Assembly: GCA_034509755.1 (NCBI GenBank)
Contig: CM067544.1
Span: forward strand, 19,649,001 to 19,713,000
Origin: Anisodus tanguticus
Lineage: Eukaryota > Streptophyta > Magnoliopsida > Solanales > Solanaceae
Direction: 5' to 3'
Length of the DNA: 64,000 nucleotides
Under the pieces are notes generated by a model that saw only the letters and a program-made list of their open reading frames with translations, ran no database searches and was not told the origin of the DNA. Position numbers and translations under genes: made by a program. This document shows positions 54,766 through 64,000 of this stretch, piece by piece. How positions within the stretch are numbered: position 1 is the stretch's first letter; every line of letters starts with the position of its first letter.

Positions 54766-55300
54766 TAGATGGCTTGGCCGGAGGAGTTACTCGATTCTCC
54801 AGATTAAGAGACAACTTTTTCGGTTGGTAGGAGTAATAACTGAACCCTTAAATTGAATTCACCTTCTCCACATATCCCTCCATGTCATCACCATCAAAAT
54901 TAACCAAGATAGTCGCTAAGGCTTCCCGAAGACATTCTTTCTTCATTTTGAATTCAACTGCCTTATCAACCATATCTATTGTGTTAATCACCGATATACT
55001 TTATAAGCACTTGGTAATTTCATCCCTTTTCTAGCTTAAAAAGTTACCTCTTCATCATTCACTCGAAACTTGATTTCATTCTTTTTCGAATCCATGAGTG
55101 CCCTTTTGGTATCAAGGAAGGGTGTTCCTAATATGATCGGAATATCTTTATAGACCACATAATTAAGAATAATAAAATACGCCAGGAGAAGAAAATCACC
55201 AACTAAAATAAGAACATCATCAACAACCCCAACCAGCCTTTTTATCGATCTATCGGCCATTTGCAACCACATACTAGTTGGCCTAGGCATTCCTAATCCT
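54766..55300 (-). pseudogene. E1 protease region
   Basis: The minus-strand frame 55290-55036 reads MPRPTSMWLQMADRSIKRLV, then PIILGTPFLDTKRALMDSKK and FRVNDEEVTF. This is the Athila-type aspartic protease C-terminal half (ILGTPFL is the conserved flap/ILG motif). Beyond a stop, degraded sequence gives ECLREALATILVNFDGDDME and LENRVTPPAKPSI, which normally lie between protease and RT. The break follows at about 54765. Confidence 0.8.
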
Positions 55301-55616
55301 GATTTCTTATATATAGCAAATGGAATTAGATTAATTGTAACCCCATTATCACAAAGAGCTCATGCAAAATCGTGATGACCAATAGTACATGAAATAGTAA
55401 AGGTCCCCATGTTTGATTTGTTGTTTCTTCGCTCCTTTAAATATTTGGCAAAACCCGACATCCCTTGGAAAGCATCAAGGAATCAAATTTTCATGGATAA
55501 TTGCTTCAATTGATCATAAAACCTTTGGCACTTTGCATCTTTAATCTTCTTCCCCAACATTTGAGGGAAGGGAGGTGAATATTTGAAAAGCTAAGTCAAG
55601 GGTCTAAGTTCCCTCG

Positions 55617-57263
55617 TTACCTTACCTTTTCCTTTATCATTGCTCGTTTTTTGAGCCTTTTAGTCATTTGGAGCACTATCACTTTCAACCACAATAAGAA
55701 CTTCAACTTGCGCTTTTTCAATAATAATTGACACCTCAAGATGTGTCTCTTCTTCTTCAATCGGATCCTCCTCAATTGCTTTCTCATTCTCATTTTGAAG
55801 TAGTTTCCCACTTCGCGTTGTAATAGCCATGAAATGAGATGAAGAGCCATACTCGATGTTGTTTGTGTTCGAAAACATGTTGCTTGGAATATTTCCCTTT
55901 CTTGTTGGTTTTTCTCCAAAAAATGTCTCTCATTTGAGACTCAAGCTTTTGAATGGAAGTGGTATGAGAACCTACAATTTCGGTCAAGCCCTTCATAGAC
56001 TTATTGGACTTTTCTTGATTGACCAACACCCTCTCAAGCATGCTTTCTAATTTATAACTCTCTTGATCATTTGAAGGACCCTCTCACCAATTTTGTGAGT
56101 TGGAGGATTAGCCCTTTGGTGGAACATACGCATTGGAGCTCCGATTTTCTGAAATTATTGTTATTGTTGTAATTCCTTAGTTTGACCCACCATAATCATT
56201 TATTCGATATTGATTTCCTTGACATTGCGGTTGAGGTTTCCATTGGCTTTGATAACAGGACCCTTGATAATTCTGACTTTGGTAACCCCCTTGAGAGTGT
56301 TTACATAGTTGGCATCCTCATATTGCATCGACGGTCCCTCTTGATAAGAGACCTCTTGAGTTTGATACATACCCTTTTGCAAAGTTTGCATCTCCTCTAC
56401 CGCATTCACCTTCTTTGTATCATGATATGCAAACCTCTTGGTTAACAAGATAATGTTGGTAAGAAGTTGAGCAATTGTTTGGTCCCTCTCTTGATTCTCC
56501 TTCACCGTAGAATTTAGTAACGGAGCCCCATATGCCACACCATTCGTGCCACCCGAGTGCCATGCTTTATTATGTGTAGTCAATTTGTCAAGCAATTGAG
56601 TGATTCGGGAAAAGTCTTGTCCATGAAACACCCACCAATTGCATTATTTGCAATAGATTGAGTCATAACATCTAACCCTATATAAAACTTTTCCATCAAA
56701 ATATTATCCGGAAAACCATGATTTGGAGACCTCATCAAATATTGCTTGAAACTCTCCCAAGCTTCATAAAGTTGTTCCCTCGGAAGTTGCTTGAACTCAA
56801 AGATCTTGTCTCTAAGATCGACTTTCTTACTTGGAGAAAACCATTTCTTGAGGAAGACACTCACTAACTCAGCCTATGTATAATGCAGTTGTGGGGAAAC
56901 TTCTCAAACCAAGCCCTTGCTTCGGTGGCTAAAGAGTATTTGAAAACTCTCAACCGGATTGCATCTGAAAATACTACATTCTGGGTATGTGTCTAACACT
57001 CACATATAAAATTCTTCAAATGTTTATGTGGATCATCATTGGTATAATTACAAAATAACCCTCAAGCTTCAGCAATTGGTAGATGAAACTATCAATTTTG
57101 AAATTCGCCGCACCAACCCTTGGAGGAACAATAGCGGATGCGTACTCAACTTCTTGGAGAAGATCAGCAAATACATTTTATTCTTCCTGTTCATCTGGTG
57201 GCGGGGGAATCACATTTGCTCCCTCCCGCCATTTGCTCTACGACTTGCTCCTCGTCCTGCCAT
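55617..57263 (-). pseudogene. E1 gag (Athila type), broken
   Basis: Begins MAGRGASRRANGGREQM with an immediate stop. The core at 56580-56864 has FLKKWFSPSKKVDLRDKIFE, then FKQLPREQLYEAWESFKQYL and MTQSIANNAIGGCFMDKTF, a hallmark of Athila/Tat gag. Further frames (56200-56631, 55617-56041) contain LLNSTVKENQERDQTIAQLL and acidic repeats. Several frame changes. Gag packages element RNA; this copy cannot. Confidence 0.85.
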
Positions 57264-57356
57264 AATGACCTGGTTCACAACACAAAGCGAACAAGGTGTG
57301 ATGGAATAGAAAAAGACTCAAAATAAAGCACTTACTATTTAGTGATTTCAAACTGT

Positions 57357-57375
57357 ATTCCTCGACAACGACGCA
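57357..57375 (-). other. Decayed primer binding site (tRNA-Asp type)
   Basis: Minus-strand TTGCGTCGTTGTCGAGGAA corresponds to the Athila primer site consensus TGGCGCCGTTGCCGGGGA with C-to-T type changes. It lies just inside the LTR end. Confidence 0.7.
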
Positions 57376-57377
57376 AA

Positions 57378-58832
57378 ATTTTATACGCTCAAATTACACC
57401 TACATAACAACGTAAAGTGGACGTTGTCAAATATAGTTACCCAACTAGATTTGGTTTGAATCCCACAGGAAATAGGGTGTAAAAATATTACTATTGTTGT
57501 GTGTTACTTGACTCTAGTCGTTGTTCTATCCCGATTAATTATGGAAAGAGTTTATGTTTCTACTTGCTAGTTTTACAAGAAGATATTTTAATGTGAGAAG
57601 GAAACCAAGGTTGTGTCCTCTTTAGATGAGATGTAATGTTATAGATGTTAATATGATATATTCCTAATAGGTCGTATTATTTGAACTAAATCTCTAACTG
57701 ACTCTCTAATATTTGGCAATAGTTAGAAAGTATTTCCTCTTTATGATTTTCCTAAATATAAAAGAGTTGATATGAATAATGATTAATTTATGTCAAGTAA
57801 CTCCTCTTATCCCTATGTGAGTTTATTAAACGAGGGTTAACACCTCGATTTCTTGCTATGTATTTCTACCAAACCTTAACTCACCTTTTCAAGTAAAGAA
57901 ATGGTTTATGGCATAGGTTAATGTTTGCAACCACCAACCAACTTTAAAGCATAAGAAATAAATAGAAACAAACAACCCATTATGCGTATATTCAATGATA
58001 AACACTCATTCACATAACACAAATCATTGGGTTCACAACCTTAGTATCAAACTTAGCTATTCATGGTTCTTGAAACAATACAAAGCATTAAAGAAAACAT
58101 TAAATAAGATATTAAAGCTTACAATCAATGGAAGATGATAAAATGGAAAGAATATTCTTCTAAAAATCCTACAAATGGTGTCTTCAGTGCTCTAAAAAGT
58201 AGAGAAAAAGTCTTAACAAGATGACCCACAAAACCGTACACAATATATATATATATATAATGGTCCAAAAACACAAAAGTAATTGTGAAAAAAATACCCT
58301 GGCGTAAATTTTGATCGACCGTGAAATAGTTCTACGGTCTGTCAAAGTTGATATTGGCCACCATTTACTGAAATCTTCATCTTTAGGGATTCATTCACGC
58401 TCACTTTGACGGACCGTAACAATGATTTATGGTTTGTGATTCCTGTCGTGCTTTCGGTTTTCAGCCAAGTCAGTTTTTGGATAAGGATTCATAAAAGAAT
58501 CATAACCCGTAGAAATGTTCTACAGTCTGTGAATGTTTGTTGTTAATGATGCTTCATCAGATCATGGTTTATGGATTGGAACTTATGGTGGATTAATGGA
58601 CCGTTAATCTTATGGACGGTCCGTTAAATCTACCGTAAAACCTTATTTTCAGCAGTTGATTTTTTGAACTTTGAAACTCGGAGTTTTATGCAACTTTTCC
58701 TTATTTTTTCCATTTTGGACTCGCACACCTATAACCAAGCAATTAACATGAGAAATGACGCGAAACAAGCATAAGAATGATCAAAACTCTATGAAAAAGG
58801 CATCAAATGTGTCATAATTTCATGGCACATCA
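57378..58832 (-). repeat. E1 5' LTR (about 1,455 bp)
   Basis: Minus strand starts TGATGTGCCATGAAATTATG at 58832, a familiar Athila LTR start in nightshades, and ends next to the primer site. It contains 'acggaccgt' and 'tacggtctgt' words at 58310-58640 and a (ta)n run at 58243-58259. The inner terminus has lost a clear CA. Confidence 0.65.
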
Positions 58833-58912
58833 GTTGACCATAGATGTCGACCCATTTGAGATGACTCTCCAATGACAAGTCCCTTAGCCGGAGTTGTTTT
58901 CTTTGGAGCCAT
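58833..58912 (-). pseudogene. E2 env-like ORF start (Athila), cut after ~26 codons
   Basis: MAPKKTTPAKGLVIGESSQM follows a splice-acceptor-like tttctttt…tgcag. Athila elements carry an extra ORF of unknown function after pol that starts MAPKK and is expressed by splicing. Here it runs straight into the E1 LTR at 58832. Confidence 0.6.
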
Positions 58913-58913
58913 T

Positions 58914-60533
58914 TCTGCAAAAGAGGATCTATGAGTTCTGGGACAAGGTAAGAAAAGAAAAATAAAATATCTTTTCATACGAAAAAGTAAAAACAATAAA
59001 CACACAAAACAAAATAAGGAGCTAAACTACAAGTTTAAGGAAAAGTGAAAACATGCTACAAGGCTCTGCAGAACGGTTCTGCAAGCCGCAATCCAGGTCT
59101 GTGATGTCATAAACCCAGAATGCAATGCGTAGACTGCGACCGTAGAACTTTCCTTGTAAGCAGTGATCTCTGGGACATTACGCGGACCACAGAACCATTC
59201 TGTGACCCATAGAGTAGTCATCACACAATGTCTTTCACCAAACCATTTTTCTATTACCTTTTGCGTAATGGGGTGTCCTTTTGCAGTCCGCAAAACCATT
59301 ATGCGGCCCGTAAAAAGGCTACCAGTCAACGCATTCAGGTACAATTCAGGTTTTCACCTCATTTTTTTCAAACCCTGTGTTTCCATAATCTTTAAGAACA
59401 AACACACTTACGCACACCTAAATACATGCATTCAATCACATTTGTGGATACTCAGATTCCATACGGGTTCAATTTCTACAATAAATCAATTGATTGTCAT
59501 GCGTAATTCATTCCCATCACACTCAATTTAACTACTACCCCACTTGAGTTATCATACCCGATTCAAGGTAAAAATAATTAAACACAAGCCCAACATATAT
59601 TCACTTTCAATTTCCCAAAATTCATACATATCCGAGTTTGCACTCGTTCCATTATCGAACAAATAGGGGAAACACGGAACTTCGAGGGTTTGTTCATGCT
59701 TCAAACACCTATACACAAGATTTTCATGTTGAAAATATCCCTATGGTTATATTTCATCAAATTTACCTCACCCCCTACCTATTCTGCACGAAATAAGATG
59801 GAGGAGAAAGAAAAACATACATGTTTATCAACGGGGAGGCAAGATATGTGCACGGTTCGGTAAAGTGGTAGAGTCGTGTGGGAGAGAAAGAGTGTGTGCA
59901 AGGAAGTTTTTTTAACTGTTTGGGAGTGGAGCAGGGAGTACGAACGCTTGAAAAGATTGAAGTTTTAAATTTAGGGTTAAAAGCCCTATTTATACTTTTT
60001 GCCCTTTCTGTTGTTATGGGTTGGGTCACAAAACCGATCTATGGCCTACTTACGTATCTTGCGTATTAATGACGTGGTACCCATTATGTGATCACAAAAC
60101 AGGTCCTCAGAACCATTATGGGTTTGTTACCCGCATTGTCGACTTGAAACTCCCAGGTTCACTATCTAATTGTGTGAACCCAAGTGCGGTCCACATACCA
60201 GAAATGTGGACTGCAGAAGGGTTCACATTTTTGGACTTTTCAAGTCCTATTTTGGAACTTCCTGGGAGATTGTGCAGACCAAATTGCGGTTCGCAGACCT
60301 TGTTTACGGTCCACGGAAATGGCCTCACAATAGTTCTTCTCTCTTTTCAACTTCATCTTCCAACATTTCCATCTCCACTCCCTTGTGCCAATATTTCCAT
60401 ATCATACACACTTGAACAAACTATCAAATCACACAAATAAAATGAAAATCAATCAAACAAGCAAAATAAAACACTGGGTTGCCTCCTAATAGCGCTTGAT
60501 TTAACATCTCGGCTTGACGATTGTTACCCAATT
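58914..60533. other. E2 spacer between pol and env-like ORF
   Basis: No coding frame. It contains many 'tgcggtccgcaaaacc' words, partly palindromic, at 59050-59340 and 60010-60330, as found in this part of Athila elements. 'gagatgttaaatcaagcgctattaggaggcaacccag' just after the integrase end (60480-60515, minus strand) is a typical Athila phrase. Confidence 0.6.
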
Positions 60534-63500
60534 TCAAGGATCGTGGAAGGTGATTATAGTGTTCACTATATGGTCATCAACACATCCCAAGTAATGCTTG
60601 AATCTTTGGCCATTCAATTTGAATGTGTGACCATCCTTTCTCTCTAGCTCAATTGCACCATAAGGGAAGACTTTTGTCACTTTGAAAGGACCAGACCATT
60701 TAGACTTCAACTTTCCAGGAAACAACTTGAGTCTTGAGTTGTACAACAAGACCACGTCCAAGGGGACAAACTCCCTTTTCAAAATCAGCTTTTCATGGAG
60801 GAACTTCATCCTAGCCTTATAAAGAAGAGAGCTTTCATATGCTTGGAGATGAGATTCATCCATCTAGTTGATTTGGTCCACCCTTAGTCGCGAAGAATCC
60901 TCCCGAACCATGTTGAATTTCATCAATGCCCATAATGCCTTGTCTTTCACTTGCATCAGAAGTGACATGCTCTCCTAAATACCAACTTGTATGGTGGCGT
61001 GCCAATTAGAGACTATATGTTATTCGATATGCCCACAAGGCATCATCTAACGTTCTTGACTAATCCGTTCTAGTGACATTTACCATTTTTTGTCAAAATA
61101 ATCTTAATTTCTCATTTGGATACTTCCACTTGACCACTTGTTTGCGGAAGGTAGGGAGTTTCCACTTTATGATTTACCCCATATTTTCCAAAAAGGGAGG
61201 CAAACACTATATTGCAAAAGTAAGACCCTCGATTGCTTATACCAATTGGAGTGCCGAACCGAGTGAAAATATTTTTCTTCAAGAATGCAGTGACACGTTT
61301 CCCTTTATTTTTTGGAAGGGCTACTGCTTCCACCCATTTGGACACATAATTGACCACCACAAGAATATATTTGTTGCCATAAGAACTCGCAAACGGCCCC
61401 ATGAAACCAATCCCCCAAACATCAAACAACTCCACTTCGAAGATGGTAGACATTGGCAATTCATAACTCCTAGAACCATTTCCTTATCGTTGACATTGAT
61501 CATAATGCTTCACATAATTATGGGAGTCTTTGTAGATGGTCGTCCAATAAAAGCCGCTTTTAATGATTTTGGAAGCCATGTGATTTCCAACATGATGACC
61601 TCCAACCAGTGATGTATCTCATGCTTCCATTATAGGAATTGTTTCAATCTCATATAAACACCTTCTTATCATGCATGTTGTCGGCATAAATCGAGAAGAG
61701 GTAAGGCTCATCCCAGTAGTAGTTCTGGGATTCTCTCAAGAATTTCTTCTTTTGATGAGAGTTTAGATGATTCGACATAACTCCACTCATCAAGTAGTTT
61801 CCCAAGTCGGCATACCACTGGATAAGATCTTGGGATGACACAAAGAATTGATCATCCGGAAATGTATCATTGATCTCCAATTCATTCTTACTCCTTCCGG
61901 CTTCTTCAATTCTAGACAAGTTGTCCGCCACTTGGTTCTCACTTCATTTCTGATCCCTTATCTTAAAATTATACTCTTGGAGAAGGAGCACCCACCTAAT
62001 CAAGCGTGGTTTCACATATTTATTTTCCATAAGGTATCAGATGCTACATGGTCGGAGTAGACAATGACATTAGAGCCCCATAAGTACGAACGGAACTTCT
62101 CAAATGCAAAGACAAATGCTAACAATTCTTATTCCGTCAGGTGTAGTTATTTTATACCTCATTAAGTGATCTACTTGCATAATATATCAGGTGAAGAACC
62201 TTGCCATGCCTTTTTCACAATATATCTCTGATAGGTACTCCACTCGCATAAATTCGAAAGAAAGATCCCAATTTGAGGTCATAATGATTGGAGCCGATAC
62301 CAACCTCTCTTTCAACTCCTCAAAATCTTTGAGGCATGTTTCATTGAAATCAAATGTAGAATCATTTTCTAGGAGCTCGCACATTAGGCTTGTAATCTTC
62401 GAGAAATCCATTATCGACCTCCGATAAAAACCAGCATGCCCCAAGAAACTTTGGATACCCTTCACGGTTGTTGGAGGAGGCAGCTTAGTGATGACCTATA
62501 TCATGGTTTTATCCACCTCAATACCCTCTTTGGACATCTTGTGACCAATGACTATGCCCTCCATGATCATCAAATGACATTTCTCCTAATTCAAAACCAA
62601 ATTGGTCTCTTCACACCTTTTCAACACTTGGGAGAGGTTCTCCAAGCAATTATTGAAAGAATCCCCCACCACGAAGAATCCATCCATGAAATCCTTCATA
62701 GATTCTTCCACCAAATCATTAAATATTGCCATCATACAACGTTTAAATGTGGCGAGAGCATTGCAAAGGCCGAACGACATCATCCGAAAGGCAAATATAC
62801 TATACGGGGGTGTGAACATTATTTTCTCTTATTCCTCTATGGCTATTTAAATTTGGTTGTATCCCGAGTAACCATCCAAAAAGCAATTGTAGGCTTTTTC
62901 CGTCAATCAATCAAGCATTCAATCAATGAATGGTAGGGGAAATAATTATTTTGAGTAGCAGTATTGAGATTTCGATAGTCCATGCAAACTCTTCATCCGG
63001 TTACATTCCTCATTGGTACCAATTCATTCATTTCATTGGGATCCACCGTGATTCCCCATTGCTTTGGCATACATTTCACTGGACTCATCCATGTACTATC
63101 GAAAATGGGGTATACAACCTCGACACCAACCATTTGATAATCTCTTTCTTAATAACTTTTTGCATTGTAAGATTAAATATTTTTTGATATTCCACACTTG
63201 GAGTGCTATCTTCTTCAAGATGGATCCTCTGAGTGAATATACCGGGCTTATCTCCCTAATATACATAATGGTCCACCTAATATCCTTCTTGTATCTCCTC
63301 AAGATTGACAATAAAACTTCCACGTGTATCTTATTAAGACATGACAAAATGATCACCGGCAAGGAATCATTTTTTCCGAGAAATTTATACTCCAACTAAT
63401 TGGGAAGCAGTTCGAGCTCAAGAGTTGGTAGTTCAAAAATAGATGGCTTGAGTGGTGGAATTCATTGTTTCTCTAAATACAAGGTCAATCGTCTCGAAGA

Positions 63501-63999
63501 GTAAGAATATGACCCGTTGCCATCAAGTGCTAGCGTCATTTTCACAATTCCTTCAACTACTTCATCATTATGATTCAACAATACCGCCATCAAATCTCCC
63601 TTAATGACATCAATCTCGGCATTCATCTCTACCTCTTTGTAAATAACATTAATAATTGAGATTACCCCCATACCTAAAGAATGTTTCATAGACTTGCACA
63701 CATGAAAGGTAACCTCTTCATCATTCATCTGAAACTTCAATTCTCCACTTTCCACATCACATATGGCTCTTCCCGTGGACAAGAATGGTCGTCCCAAGAT
63801 CATGGGAAACTCATAGTCAACCACACATTCCAAATTCACAAAATTGGCAGGGAAGATAAATTTATCAACTTTCACAAGCACATCATAAGATTCCCATTGG
63901 CCTCTTCACCGTTCTATTCACCATAAGTAACCTCATATTTGTAGGTCGGGGAGTGCCTAACCCTAGCTTCTTGAAAATGGCAAAATACATTAAATTGAT
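60534..63999 (-). pseudogene. E2 pol remnant: protease, RT, RNase H, integrase
   Basis: Protease at 63462-63990 (YEFPMILGRPFLSTGRAICD, FQMNDEEVTFHVCKSMKHSL). RT at 62586-62940 (FAFRMMSFGLCNALATFKRC; the catalytic YxDD is altered to FMDGF). RNase H and connection at 62187-62465 (FLGHAGFYRRSIMDFSKI) and 61650-61931 (MADNLSRIEEAGRSKNELEI). Integrase core at 61112-61459 (VWGIGFMGPFASSYGNKYIL, VVNYVSKWVEAVALPKN). C-terminal part at 60534-60863 (KSKWSGPFKVTKVFPYGAIE). Stops and frame changes between blocks. The second RT Asp is missing, so it is inactive. Confidence 0.85.
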
Positions 64000-64000
64000 G

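Larger units (their letters stand above)
54766..58832 (-). mobile_element. Athila-type Gypsy element E1: 5' LTR, gag, protease; truncated
   Basis: Minus strand: LTR 58832-57378, tRNA-Asp-type primer site, gag start at 57263, protease to about 54800, then an abrupt switch to unrelated (Copia-associated) sequence. RT, integrase and the 3' LTR are missing. Its LTR abuts the env-like ORF of element E2. Confidence 0.8.
58833..64000 (-). mobile_element. Athila-type Gypsy element E2: pol to env-like start, runs off the window
   Basis: Minus strand from the right edge: protease, RT, RNase H, integrase, a ~1.6 kb spacer and the start of the env-like ORF, cut at 58833 where E1's LTR begins. The same class as E1 but a separate copy: both carry the protease ILG region, at 55040-55290 and 63460-63900, with different residues. 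Confidence 0.8.

Noticed and set aside
60534..63999. RT/integrase sequences as an integrated pararetrovirus
   Set aside because: Domain order with integrase after RNase H, Athila-type gag and protease, and LTR with primer site all fit a Gypsy retrotransposon; no viral coat or movement protein is seen.

Overview
This window is plant nuclear DNA, most likely from a nightshade (Solanaceae). The family-level call is inferred from several 5'-truncated RTE LINE/TS-SINE-type 3' ends, from Tekay-like and Athila-like Gypsy elements, and from a type II ROP GTPase gene with a typical intron-exon layout. Almost everything else is nested, mostly decayed transposable elements. I saw no bacterial-style operons, CRISPR arrays, rRNA or tRNA genes.

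Layout. 1-1438: 3' end of an unidentified spliced gene on the + strand, with a GATCC-rich insertion in its intron, running into a truncated LTR. 1439-9910: reverse-strand Ty3/Gypsy element A (chromodomain type) with an unusual LTR-leader-LTR duplication at its 5' side. 9911-12209: sparse AT-rich DNA with a possible Copia LTR. 12210-12787: truncated RTE LINE. 12788-19974: reverse-strand Gypsy element B, cut inside integrase, with a long LTR that carries its own LINE insertion. 19975-27477: two copies of a ~600 bp direct repeat flank a + strand Gypsy LTR (D), into which a complete non-autonomous LTR element (C, 22188-26526, target duplication gtaag) has inserted.

28177-30730 is the one intact host gene: a reverse-strand ROP/RAC small GTPase in eight exons encoding 209 or 210 residues, with a type II GC-CG box. 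A SINE with a 16-bp target duplication lies in its first intron. 31201-42600 holds a Stowaway-like MITE, a 5'-truncated L1 LINE, tandem repeats, a SINE/LINE tail and a decayed hAT-like (ZMYM1/TTF-finger type) gene. 43012-47389 and 48119-52078 are two hAT transposons with perfect 8-bp target duplications and broken transposases. The first sits inside an old RTE/TS-SINE tail, which continues on the other side.

52118-52310 is another RTE LINE tail with a 13-bp duplication. 52986-53167 is the frameshifted last exon of a plastidic glucose transporter-like gene. Next come a Copia 3' LTR with a 3' ORF fragment (53279-54765) and two reverse-strand Athila-type Gypsy pieces: gag/protease with a 5' LTR (54766-58832), sitting directly against the env-like ORF start of a second Athila whose pol runs off the right edge.

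How it fits together: the ROP gene is the functional core. The gene end at 1-1438 and the transporter exon at 52986 are remnants or edges of other loci cut by insertions. The rest records at least three levels of nesting (for example element C within LTR D within a duplicated block). All family calls come from motif recognition by eye; no database search was run.
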